A DNA stretch of 64,000 nucleotides from Oscillospiraceae bacterium (GTDB lineage: Bacteria; Bacillota; Clostridia; Oscillospirales; Ruminococcaceae). The notes below the pieces were generated by a model. It searched no databases. It was not told the origin of the DNA and saw only the letters and a list, made by a program, of their open reading frames with translations. Below, in pieces: positions 17,658-25,351 of this stretch. The position numbers and the translations under genes were made by a program. The stretch spans positions 1 through 64,000 of the forward strand of contig JAETSI010000008.1 in the NCBI GenBank assembly GCA_021769725.1. The letters run 5' to 3'. How positions within the stretch are numbered: the stretch's first letter is position 1; the number at the start of each line of letters is the position of its first letter.

Positions 17658-18683
17658 TTAGTTTTCAGGAACACGAATGTCTGTCCAGTCGGAAACGTTA
17701 CATTTACCATAATCATTATTGCCGACAGCGACAACAGTGCCATCTGATTTTAAGCCTACTGTATATTGACATCCTTCTGAGATTGCAACAATATCTGTCC
17801 AGTTATCAACGTCACATTGTCCATAATTATTAAATCCGACAGCGACCACTGTTCCGTCTGATTTCAAGCCTACTGTATCTCGAAAATCTGCTGAAACAGC
17901 AACGATATCTGTCCAGTTGGAAACGCTACATTGATAGCATCCATTATGACCAACAGCAACAACAGTGCCATCTGATTTTAAGCCTACCGTATGAATCTCT
18001 CCTGCTGATATAGCGACAATATCTGTCCAATCTGAAACATCACACTGTCCATGATTGTTTTCACCGACAGCAAGAACAGTGCCGTCTGATTTTAAGCCTA
18101 CTGTATAATGGTATCCTGCTGAAACAGCGACAATATCTGTCCAGTCTGAAACATCACATTGTCCTTCGTGATTGTCACCAACAGCCACAACAGTGCCGTC
18201 TGACTTCAAGCCTACTGTGTGGCAACCTCCTGATGAAATTGCAACAATATTTGTCCAGTGGGAAACAGCAGATTCTCCATAAGGATTTGATCCGGTCTCG
18301 ACAACAGTGCCATCTGACTTCAAGCCTACAATAGTGTTTCCTCCTGCTGAAACAGCAACAATATCTGTCCAGTCTGAAAAATACCACAGTTCATCATCAC
18401 ATCCATATCCAACAGCAACGACAGTCCCGTCAGATTTCAAGCCTACTGTATGAAGACCTGATTTTGCAGCTACAAGTGAAGTGTTTGCATTTATTTGTTG
18501 AAAATTGCTTTTACTATCTATGTTAGAATCAATATCTAATATATCATCCATATCTGCCTGTGATGACTTAGATAATGATCTACGTGATCTTCTGGATGAA
18601 TGTTCACCATTAAAGCTGTCTCCACAGGATACGAGACTGAATATACACGCCAAACTTGTTAAAAAAGCTAAAGTTTTTTTCAT
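17658..18683 (-). CDS. Lipoprotein made of RCC1-like repeats
   Basis: A 341-residue predicted lipoprotein (signal peptide with lipobox LVSC at about residues 17-20). After a Ser/Arg-rich spacer come seven near-identical 38-residue repeats, each with VGLKSDGTVVAVG followed by a WTDIVAVSAG segment. This resembles the RCC1/ATS1 beta-propeller family, but the units are shorter than the classical 50 residues. Seven blades would just close a propeller. It probably works at the cell surface in protein or polymer binding; the ligand is unknown. It is monocistronic with a strong promoter that carries an operator-like inverted repeat. Confidence 0.8.
   Translation of the reverse strand: MKKTLAFLTSLACIFSLVSCGDSFNGEHSSRRSRRSLSKSSQADMDDILDIDSNIDSKSNFQQINANTSLVAAKSGLHTVGLKSDGTVVAVGYGCDDELWYFSDWTDIVAVSAGGNTIVGLKSDGTVVETGSNPYGESAVSHWTNIVAISSGGCHTVGLKSDGTVVAVGDNHEGQCDVSDWTDIVAVSAGYHYTVGLKSDGTVLAVGENNHGQCDVSDWTDIVAISAGEIHTVGLKSDGTVVAVGHNGCYQCSVSNWTDIVAVSADFRDTVGLKSDGTVVAVGFNNYGQCDVDNWTDIVAISEGCQYTVGLKSDGTVVAVGNNDYGKCNVSDWTDIRVPEN
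17675..18458. repeat. 114-bp tandem coding repeats
   Basis: Seven units of about 114 bp within the RCC1-like gene, very similar at DNA level (the GLKSDGTV segment is nearly constant). This points to recent internal duplication and possible copy-number variation. Confidence 0.8.
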
Positions 18684-18721
18684 AAAGTATTCTCCTTAAA
18701 ATATTATAATATAATCAAATG

Positions 18722-18766
18722 CAAAAAACATCATTTGTTGTATTATATCACAAATGATGTTTTTTG
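18722..18766. promoter_or_regulatory. Operator-like inverted repeat around the -10 of the RCC1-like gene
   Basis: Perfect 16-bp arms (18722-18737 and 18751-18766; CAAATGATG core) with a 13-bp centre that contains the -10 box. One arm fills most of the promoter spacer and the other covers the start site, as expected for a repressor operator. It could also form a hairpin at the 5' end of the RNA. Confidence 0.55.
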
Positions 18767-18770
18767 TCAA
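18742..18770 (-). promoter_or_regulatory. Promoter of the RCC1-like lipoprotein gene
   Basis: TTGACA (18770-18765) and TATAAT (18747-18742), 17-bp spacer, on the minus strand. The match to consensus is perfect. Confidence 0.85.
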
Positions 18771-18812
18771 TCTGTTTGTTTGTTGAATTTTGTTGTACAT
18801 GAAAAATTACTA

Positions 18813-18841
18813 TTGACAAATATAAAATAATGTGATAAAAT
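18813..18841 (+). promoter_or_regulatory. Promoter of the aldolase gene
   Basis: TTGACA at 18813-18818 and TAAAAT at 18836-18841, 17-bp spacer. The 78-nt leader has two short hairpins (TTTAAAG...CTTTAAA and GCAAC-N7-GTTGC). Confidence 0.8.
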
Positions 18842-18919
18842 ATATGTATCATTTTAAAGCGTGATGCACTTTAAAGCAACACAGTGAGTTGCGATTAAGT
18901 ATTCAAAGGAGAATTAAAT

Positions 18920-19894
18920 ATGAAAGAAGTTTCAAAATTAATGGATTTCAGAGCCGACATAAAGGTCGTAGACGCAACGCTTCGTGACGGAGGTCTCGTA
19001 AATGATTTCAGATTTTCCGATTCCTTTGTCAAGGATCTTTACAATGCCAATCTTCGTTCCGGCGTTGACTATATGGAATTTGGCTACAGAGCTGATAAGG
19101 AAATGTTCAACGTTGATGATTTCGGTCCCTGCAAGTTCTGCGACGACGATTACCTCTATTCCATCGTAGGAGAAAACAATACCGATCTTAAAATCGCTAT
19201 CATGGCAGACGTTGGACGCTGCAATTACAAGCAGGATATCCATGACCGCAGCGAAAGTCCGGTTGATCTTATTCGTGTGGCTACTTATCTCCATCAGATT
19301 CCCACAGCCGTTGACATGATAGAAGATGCAAAGAACAAGGGGTACGAGGTAAGCTGTAATATCATGGCAATATCGACCGCACGTGAGTCGGATATAAGTG
19401 CTGCTCTTGATATTCTCGGCAGATCTTCCGTTGATGTTTTCTATATCGTTGACAGCTTCGGTTCACTCTATCCTGAGCAGATAGCAAGAATGGCTGATCT
19501 CTATGGTGAATTTGCGGCAAAGTACAATAAAAAGCTCGGAATCCATGCACATGACAATCAGCATCTTGCCTTTGCCAATACTATCGAGGCAGTAGGCGAC
19601 GGTGTAGACTGGCTTGACGCCACATATTCCGCAATGGGAAGAGGCGCCGGAAACTGTGCTATGGAACTGCTTCTCGGCTTCCTCAAAAATCCTAAATATA
19701 ACATTTACCCCGTTCTTCAGTTCATCGAAAAACATATGAATAAGCTTAAAGAGGGCGGCGCAGTATGGGGATATGACCTCCAGTACCTTATGACTGGTCT
19801 CCTCAATCAGCACCCGAGAACGGCTATCCAGTTCACTAAAGATGGCAGAAATGATTACTCTGAGTTCTACAAAGAGATAATTTCACAGGAATAA
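18920..19894 (+). CDS. DRE-TIM metallolyase family aldolase (HMGL-like)
   Basis: A 324-residue TIM-barrel protein. The catalytic DATLRDGG motif is at residues 19-26 and the metal-binding HAHDN near 212, as in HMG-CoA lyase, isopropylmalate synthase and 4-hydroxy-2-oxovalerate aldolase. It lacks the C-terminal regulatory domain of LeuA and the DmpG-type communication domain. Closest by feel are the stand-alone 'aldolase catalytic domain' proteins near sugar or amino-acid genes in gut Clostridia, whose substrate is not settled. It is monocistronic, with a consensus promoter and RBS AAAGGAG. Confidence 0.82.
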   Translation: MKEVSKLMDFRADIKVVDATLRDGGLVNDFRFSDSFVKDLYNANLRSGVDYMEFGYRADKEMFNVDDFGPCKFCDDDYLYSIVGENNTDLKIAIMADVGRCNYKQDIHDRSESPVDLIRVATYLHQIPTAVDMIEDAKNKGYEVSCNIMAISTARESDISAALDILGRSSVDVFYIVDSFGSLYPEQIARMADLYGEFAAKYNKKLGIHAHDNQHLAFANTIEAVGDGVDWLDATYSAMGRGAGNCAMELLLGFLKNPKYNIYPVLQFIEKHMNKLKEGGAVWGYDLQYLMTGLLNQHPRTAIQFTKDGRNDYSEFYKEIISQE

Positions 19895-19907
19895 CTGATT
19901 CAGGCAG

Positions 19908-19942
19908 CACCGCACGTGTACGGATTATACCGTTGTGCGGTG
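19908..19942 (+). terminator. Hairpin after the aldolase gene
   Basis: CACCGCAC pairs with GTGCGGTG, and an inner ACGG-ATTATA-CCGT stem extends it; a short T-rich tail follows. Confidence 0.6.
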
Positions 19943-20000
19943 TTTGTCATTAACAAATATTTTGGAATTATGATAGAAATATGAAATATCAGAAAAGGAC

Positions 20001-20030
20001 TTGATTTTCTCAGGCGTATAGTGTTATAAT
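20001..20030 (+). promoter_or_regulatory. Promoter of the RING-finger protein gene
   Basis: TTGATT at 20001-20006 and TATAAT at 20025-20030, 18-bp spacer. Confidence 0.7.
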
Positions 20031-20065
20031 ATATTTATCAACAGAAATAAGTCAGGAGGATAAAT

Positions 20066-21073
20066 ATGGATTATATCGGCGAAAAATGCCCGGTATGCAA
20101 TAAGGAATTTACCGGCGACGATGATATTGTAGTCTGCCCTGAATGCGGTGCGCCTCATCACAGAGAATGCTATAAGCTTGAAAATAAATGTGCTTATGCC
20201 GATCGGCATGAAAACGGTTTTAAGTGGAAGCGCACTCCGGCAGAGGGGGAAAATGGTGCTTCCGACGAACAGGTGATTATCTGCCCTGTATGTCATTCCC
20301 GGAATTCAGCCTCGGTGAATTTTTGCGGTAAATGCGGCAGCAGGCTGCATCCGGCAGAACGTGGCGACAGTCAGGCTCAGGCAGGATTTCAGGGACAGCA
20401 GGGGGCGTATCGAAGCGGTGACGGACGTGCCGACATGGAAACGGTGTTCTCCTATCTGGGATTTGATCCCAATGAGGATATGGGTGAAGGTTCTACCCTT
20501 AAAGATGTTTCAAGCTTTGTAGGCAGCAATACGCTTTATTATATACCGATTTTTAAGAGAATGAAAGATTTTGGCACAAAGATATCATTCAATCTCAGCT
20601 GCCTTATTTTTCCGCATCTTTATTTCGCAAACAGGAGGATGTGGTTTTGGGCGATACTTGCAACAGTTGTAAGCATTATATGCAGCCTTCCGAACATGAT
20701 AGTTACTGTCGCAGATATGATAAACAGCGGTATAATTGAAATGGCAGGAACGGATGCTGTTGTCAGTTTTGTAAACAATTATAAGAACGATTTGGTTTAC
20801 TTTGGAAACATATTGGGAACAGCCTCATGGGTTGTGAACCTTGCTTGCTGTATTTTCGGAAACTGGCTGTATTACCGACATTCCCTCCGATCTCTGAAAA
20901 GGCTGAAAGAACGGGGAATAGACGGAACTTCTAATCCCGCTGTGGTTATGTCGGCAGGAGGAGCAAAGCCTGTAAATATGATTATTGTAATGATTATAAT
21001 GGGCGTTATCGGCAGTGCAGCTATGGCAGGATTTATTTCTTATCCGCAGCTTCTTAATGTCTTCATATTGTGA
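20066..21073 (+). CDS. Bacterial RING-finger and zinc-ribbon membrane protein
   Basis: A 335-residue protein. Residues 8-50 have the Cys/His pattern of the prokaryotic RING finger family (CPVC, CPECGAPHHRECY, then another Cys); residues 73-94 form a zinc ribbon (CPVCHSRN...FCGKCG). A Gln/Gly-rich spacer follows, then a C-terminal half with about four hydrophobic segments starting at NLSCLIFPHLYFANRRMWF, like DUF2628 proteins. So the cytoplasmic zinc modules are tethered to the membrane. Bacterial RING-like domains have been proposed to act in ubiquitin-like or adaptor roles, but nothing here shows catalysis. It has its own promoter. Confidence 0.75.
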   Translation: MDYIGEKCPVCNKEFTGDDDIVVCPECGAPHHRECYKLENKCAYADRHENGFKWKRTPAEGENGASDEQVIICPVCHSRNSASVNFCGKCGSRLHPAERGDSQAQAGFQGQQGAYRSGDGRADMETVFSYLGFDPNEDMGEGSTLKDVSSFVGSNTLYYIPIFKRMKDFGTKISFNLSCLIFPHLYFANRRMWFWAILATVVSIICSLPNMIVTVADMINSGIIEMAGTDAVVSFVNNYKNDLVYFGNILGTASWVVNLACCIFGNWLYYRHSLRSLKRLKERGIDGTSNPAVVMSAGGAKPVNMIIVMIIMGVIGSAAMAGFISYPQLLNVFIL

Positions 21074-21081
21074 CCTTATAA

Positions 21082-21111
21082 AGGCTTCTGTGCGTAAATG
21101 TGCAGAAGCCT
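21082..21111 (+). terminator. Hairpin after the RING-finger gene
   Basis: Perfect 9-bp stem AGGCTTCTG / CAGAAGCCT with a 12-nt loop. The T-run is weak. Confidence 0.55.
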
Positions 21112-21140
21112 ACATTATTACCGAAATTTATCTCAAACTA

Positions 21141-21169
21141 TTGACATTTTATGCGTCAAATGGTAAAAT
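21141..21169 (+). promoter_or_regulatory. Promoter of the first GH5 gene
   Basis: TTGACA at 21141-21146 and TAAAAT at 21164-21169, 17-bp spacer. The leader carries a copy of the leader motif also seen at 25294 and 63149. Confidence 0.8.
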
Positions 21170-21185
21170 GATAATGAGATATATG

Positions 21186-21214
21186 GCGCACTGCATGGTT
21201 TTGTGAGGTGTTGC
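21186..21214 (+). promoter_or_regulatory. Shared leader motif, GH5 copy
   Basis: GCACTG, then 12 nt, then AGGTGTTGC, followed by TTTTAAA. It resembles the CAACACTG-N13-CGGTGTCGC motif at 25294 and 63149 and can form a CAC/GTG-based stem. Confidence 0.35.
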
Positions 21215-21239
21215 TTTTAAAGAAAGAGAGGGAAATATC

Positions 21240-23039
21240 ATGAAAAATTTACTGAGAGCAGCCGCTGCAGTATCAGCTGCTGCATTGACGCTGACTTTTG
21301 CCGTTCCTGCCGTTTCGGTTAAAAAGAATACGCAGTTAAGTGTAAATGCTGCTGCCGACGACTGCAATGACGACTGGCTTCATGCAAAGGGAAGCCGTCT
21401 CTATGACAAGAACGGCAATGAAGTATGGCTTACCGGCGCAAACTGGTTTGGTCTTAACTGCAATGAAGCGGTTCCGCATTATCTCTGGCAGGCTGATATT
21501 GACGCTACGCTTAGTGAGATAGCCGACAGAGGAATCAATGTTATCCGTTTTCCTATTTCCACAGAACTTATACTTTCGTGGATGAACGGAACACCCAATC
21601 CCGTAAGCAGTCTTACCGCAAATACTGACCCGAATTACTATATCAATCCTGATTTCTGCGAAGCTGACGGAAAAACGCTGAAAAACTCTATGGAGATCTT
21701 CGATATTATTATTCAGAAATGCAAAAAGTACGGACTGAAAGCGTTTGTGGATATTCATAGTCCCCATACCGATAACTCAGGTCATAATTATAATTTGTGG
21801 TATGGCAAAGAGACGACTGACGGAACTATGGTCACTACCAAAATCTGGCAGGATACCCTCGTATGGCTTGCAGACAAGTATAAAAACGATGATACGCTGC
21901 TTGCGTTCGATCTGAAAAACGAACCTCACGGAAAGGGACAGGAGGGAACTCTTGCCGCAAAGTGGGACGGCTCTACTGACGAGAATAACTGGGCTTATGC
22001 CGCAACAAACTGTGCGGACGCTATTCTTGATGTGAACCCTAATGTTCTTATACTTATTGAAGGCGTCGAGCAGTCCATGAGCGGCGCTCAGGCAGGCGAC
22101 TACTGGGGCATGCCCGACAGACGTGACAATTCCCCATATATAGGCGCATGGTGGGGCGGAAACTTCCGTGGTGCAAGAGAATACCCTATCAAGCCGAAGC
22201 ACGGCACGAGCCAGATCGTTTATTCTCCCCACGATTACGGTCCGTCTGTATATGCCCAGACGTGGTTTGACAAGGACTTCACCGAGCAGACGCTTCTTGA
22301 CGACTATTGGTACGATACATGGGCATACATCAACAAGGAGGATATAGCCCCCGAACTTATCGGCGAATGGGGCGGTCATATGGAAGGCGACAACCTCAAA
22401 TGGATGTTGCTTCTCCGTGATTACATGATAAAGAACCACATTAATCACACCTTTTGGTGTCTTAACACTAATTCCGGCGATACTGGCGGACTCTGGGACA
22501 GTCTTAGTTTCAGCGGTACTTCCGGTACGAAGATCGACTGGAACGAAGAAAAATACGAAATGTTCGAGGAATCCCTCTGGCAGACGCAGGAGACCGGAAA
22601 GTATATCGGACTCGATCATCAGGTTCCTCTTGGAAAGAACGGACTTTCATTGAATGAGTTCTATTCTTCTTATTCTGCATCTGAGGGAAGTAATCTGGAC
22701 GGAGGTACGAAGGCTCAGGGCAATACAAATCCTGTTGACCCTTCCACAGAGCCTGATACAAAGCCTACTGATCCTGCGACAAAACCGGACGATGATGTTA
22801 AATACGGTGATGCCGATTGCGACGGAGAAGTATTCCTTAATGATTCGGTGCTCATTATGCAGGCTATAGGCAATCCAGATGCATACGGAGTAGGCGGCAG
22901 TGACAAGAAAGCCATAACAAAGCAGGGAATTATAAATGGAGACGTTTATGATCCTGGAACCGGACTTACAAATCTTGATGCGCTCGCTGTTCAGAAATAT
23001 CTCCTGCATCTTCTTGACGAACTGCCTGAATTGTCATAA
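21240..23039 (+). CDS. Secreted GH5 endoglucanase with dockerin
   Basis: A 599-residue exported cellulase. Signal peptide at about 1-33; GH5 TIM barrel at about 40-470 with GANWFG near the start, the acid/base Glu228 in LKNEPHG and the nucleophile Glu376 in GEWGG; a Pro/Thr/Asp linker at about 495-515; then a dockerin (GDADCDGEVFLND...NGDVYDPGTGLTNLDALAVQKYL). This dockerin class, with an insertion between its two calcium loops, differs from those of the LRR proteins. It should hydrolyse beta-1,4-glucan on a cohesin-bearing complex. A tandem paralogue follows. It has its own promoter. Confidence 0.93.
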   Translation: MKNLLRAAAAVSAAALTLTFAVPAVSVKKNTQLSVNAAADDCNDDWLHAKGSRLYDKNGNEVWLTGANWFGLNCNEAVPHYLWQADIDATLSEIADRGINVIRFPISTELILSWMNGTPNPVSSLTANTDPNYYINPDFCEADGKTLKNSMEIFDIIIQKCKKYGLKAFVDIHSPHTDNSGHNYNLWYGKETTDGTMVTTKIWQDTLVWLADKYKNDDTLLAFDLKNEPHGKGQEGTLAAKWDGSTDENNWAYAATNCADAILDVNPNVLILIEGVEQSMSGAQAGDYWGMPDRRDNSPYIGAWWGGNFRGAREYPIKPKHGTSQIVYSPHDYGPSVYAQTWFDKDFTEQTLLDDYWYDTWAYINKEDIAPELIGEWGGHMEGDNLKWMLLLRDYMIKNHINHTFWCLNTNSGDTGGLWDSLSFSGTSGTKIDWNEEKYEMFEESLWQTQETGKYIGLDHQVPLGKNGLSLNEFYSSYSASEGSNLDGGTKAQGNTNPVDPSTEPDTKPTDPATKPDDDVKYGDADCDGEVFLNDSVLIMQAIGNPDAYGVGGSDKKAITKQGIINGDVYDPGTGLTNLDALAVQKYLLHLLDELPELS

Positions 23040-23061
23040 ATTATAATTAAGTCTGAATTTC

Positions 23062-23110
23062 AGCCGCTGGATAACTTTGCCGCAATAGAAGCGGTAATTG
23101 TCCGGCGGCT
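23062..23110 (+). terminator. Possible terminator after the first GH5
   Basis: AGCCGC (23062) pairs with GCGGCT (23110), with GGA.AA / TT.TCC inside and a small CCGC/GCGG hairpin at the tip. There is no clear T-run. Confidence 0.4.
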
Positions 23111-23138
23111 TATGCAGTTACTCATCCAATGCCAATAA

Positions 23139-23195
23139 CTTAAGTGGAAATTCCGTTCCCACACTCCTGCCAAAAGGGGGATTCCCCTTTGGAAA
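23139..23195 (+). repeat. Two-hairpin intergenic repeat, copy A
   Basis: It starts TTAAGTGG, continues with a CCGTTCCCACAC segment and TGCCAAAAGGGG-GATT-CCCCTTTGGAAA. The same framework occurs at 40614-40673 after glgP. The second hairpin is kept although its sequence differs (AGGGG/CCCCT here, AGGGAA/TTCCCT there). Confidence 0.7.
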
Positions 23196-23235
23196 AAACA
23201 TTATTAATTATATTCATAGTATTTTTTGTAAATGC

Positions 23236-23264
23236 TTGACATTTTTGTGCAATTCTGTTAGAAT
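23236..23264 (+). promoter_or_regulatory. Promoter of the second GH5 gene
   Basis: TTGACA at 23236-23241 and TAGAAT at 23259-23264, 17-bp spacer. It shares TTGACATTTT with the promoter of the first GH5, consistent with duplication of the whole unit. Confidence 0.8.
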
Positions 23265-23313
23265 GTAATTAAATAGCGCTATAATATGCGTGAATTGAGA
23301 GGGGAATATTATT

Positions 23314-25131
23314 ATGAAAAATATGTTGAGAGCTGCTGCGGCAGTTTCTGCTTCTGCAATGATTCTGACTTTTGCAGCACCGACTGCTGTTACGGAAAAG
23401 AACGGAACACAGTTTAACGCAATCGCAGCTGCCGACGACTGCAATGACGACTGGCTTCATGCAAAGGGAAGCCGTCTTTATGACAAGAACGGCAACGAAG
23501 TATGGCTCACTGGTGCAAACTGGTTCGGTATGAACTGTTCTGAAAATGCGCCTCATGGTCTATATGCTGCTGACGTTGACAAGTTTTTGTCCAATGTTGC
23601 CGACAGGGGAATAAACGTTATACGTTTTCCTATTTCCACGGAACTTATTGTTTCATGGATGGAGGGAACCCCAAATCCGGTAAGTTCCGTCCAAGCATCC
23701 TATAGTCCTCCGACCGACATCATCGGCGAGGACGGCAGCGTTACTCCTGCCGGAGCATATGGAAATATTAACCGTGAGCTTGCCGAAGCTGACGGAAAGA
23801 CACTGAAAAACAGTGAGGATATATTTGACGTTATTCTTGCAAAGTGTAAAAAGTATGGAATAAAAGCGTTTATTGATATTCACAGCCCCGATGCCAACAA
23901 CTCCGGTCATGACTATGAGCTGTGGTACGGCAAAGCAGGCGTTACCACACAGGTGTGGATAGACAGTCTTGTCTGGATGGCTGATAAATACAAGAACGAT
24001 GATACCCTCATTGGTTTCGATCTCAAGAATGAGCCGCATGGTAAGAGAGGTTATTCTGCGGATGTCCCCGAAAAACTGGCGAAGTGGGACGATTCTACTG
24101 ACGAGAATAACTGGGCATACGCTGCAACGACCTGCGCAAATGCTATTCTTGAAGTAAATCCCAACGCTTTGATATTCATTGAGGGTGTTGAGCAGTACCC
24201 CAAGACTGACAAGGGTTATACCTATGACACTCCAGATATCTGGGATGCTCCTGCGGATGTATCTCCCTGGTACGGTGCATGGTGGGGCGGAAATCTCAGA
24301 GGAGTAAAGGATTATCCTATAGTTCCGGACAGCGGCACAAGCCAGATCGTTTATTCACCTCACGATTACGGTCCGTCCGTATATGCTCAGACGTGGTTTG
24401 ACAAGGACTTCACCGAGCAGACTCTTCTTGATGACTACTGGTACGATACATGGGCATATATCGGCGATCAGGAAATTGCACCGCTGCTTATCGGTGAATG
24501 GGGTGGTCATATGGACGGAACAGATAATCAGAAGTGGATGGAACTTCTTCGTGATTATATGATCAAGAACCACATCAATCATACTTTCTGGTGTCTAAAC
24601 CCTAATTCCGGCGATACGGCAGGTCTGCTGGGATATGACTTCTACGAGTGGGATGAAGTTAAGTACGGAATGTTTGAGAAAGCTCTTTGGCAGACACAGG
24701 ATACAGGAAAGTATATCGGTCTTGATCATCAGAAGCCTCTGGGAATAAACGGTACAGGAATTTCGCTCAGCGAGTATTACTCGAAGTATTCTGAGACGGA
24801 GGGAAGCAATATTGACGGCGGTACAAAGTCACAGGGAAATGTTGATCCGCCCGAGCCATCCACACAGCCGTCTGCACCGGATGATGAAGTTGTATATGGC
24901 GATGCGGACTGCGACGGCACGGTATTTCTTAACGATGCAGTGCTGATTATGCAAGCTATAGGAAATCCGGATGCATACGGAGTCGGAGGCAGTGATAAGA
25001 GAGCTATAACGAAGCAGGGAATTGAAAGCGGCGATGTTTACGATCCTGGAACAGGACTCACCAATATGGACGCACTTGCTGTTCAGAAATATCTGCTGCA
25101 CATTCTTGATAAGCTTCCTGAATTATCATAA
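23314..25131 (+). CDS. Secreted GH5 endoglucanase with dockerin (tandem paralogue)
   Basis: A 605-residue exported cellulase, highly similar throughout to the gene ending at 23039: same signal peptide style, GANWFG, acid/base Glu240 in LKNEPHG, nucleophile Glu395 in GEWGG, short Pro/Ser linker, same dockerin. It has an extra loop near residues 125-150 (SPPTDIIGEDGSVTPAGAYG region) and differs around the WWGGN substrate loop, which may alter specificity. It is preceded by its own promoter and a REP-like repeat and ended by a terminator. Confidence 0.93.
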   Translation: MKNMLRAAAAVSASAMILTFAAPTAVTEKNGTQFNAIAAADDCNDDWLHAKGSRLYDKNGNEVWLTGANWFGMNCSENAPHGLYAADVDKFLSNVADRGINVIRFPISTELIVSWMEGTPNPVSSVQASYSPPTDIIGEDGSVTPAGAYGNINRELAEADGKTLKNSEDIFDVILAKCKKYGIKAFIDIHSPDANNSGHDYELWYGKAGVTTQVWIDSLVWMADKYKNDDTLIGFDLKNEPHGKRGYSADVPEKLAKWDDSTDENNWAYAATTCANAILEVNPNALIFIEGVEQYPKTDKGYTYDTPDIWDAPADVSPWYGAWWGGNLRGVKDYPIVPDSGTSQIVYSPHDYGPSVYAQTWFDKDFTEQTLLDDYWYDTWAYIGDQEIAPLLIGEWGGHMDGTDNQKWMELLRDYMIKNHINHTFWCLNPNSGDTAGLLGYDFYEWDEVKYGMFEKALWQTQDTGKYIGLDHQKPLGINGTGISLSEYYSKYSETEGSNIDGGTKSQGNVDPPEPSTQPSAPDDEVVYGDADCDGTVFLNDAVLIMQAIGNPDAYGVGGSDKRAITKQGIESGDVYDPGTGLTNMDALAVQKYLLHILDKLPELS

Positions 25132-25147
25132 AACAGATCAGGTTATG

Positions 25148-25176
25148 GCTGCTGTACCAAATTAAGGTGCAGCAGC
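25148..25176 (+). terminator. Terminator after the second GH5
   Basis: GCTGCTG-T-ACC pairs with GGT-G-CAGCAGC, followed by TTTAGTTATTT. Confidence 0.7.
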
Positions 25177-25259
25177 TTTAGTTATTTGTGCATACTTAAC
25201 AATGACAAGAAATAGTTTTTGTGATATTAAATAAAAATAAAATAAAGTTAAATAATCGG

Positions 25260-25288
25260 TTCACTTTTTTATAATTTTATGTTATAAT
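25260..25288 (+). promoter_or_regulatory. Promoter of the HAD-iorA operon
   Basis: TATAAT at 25283-25288 is good; the -35 TTCACT (25260-25265, 17-bp spacer) is weak. Confidence 0.55.
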
Positions 25289-25293
25289 TAAAA

Positions 25294-25323
25294 CAACACT
25301 GTGCAAAGATTGTGCGGTGTCGC
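25294..25323 (+). promoter_or_regulatory. Shared leader motif, HAD copy
   Basis: CAACACTG, then 13 nt, then CGGTGTCGC, right after the predicted start site. ACACTG can pair with CGGTGT. The same two blocks with the same spacing occur on the minus strand at 63149-63179. Confidence 0.45.
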
Positions 25324-25351
25324 TTTAACTTGGATTTTCCTGATTGGAGTG

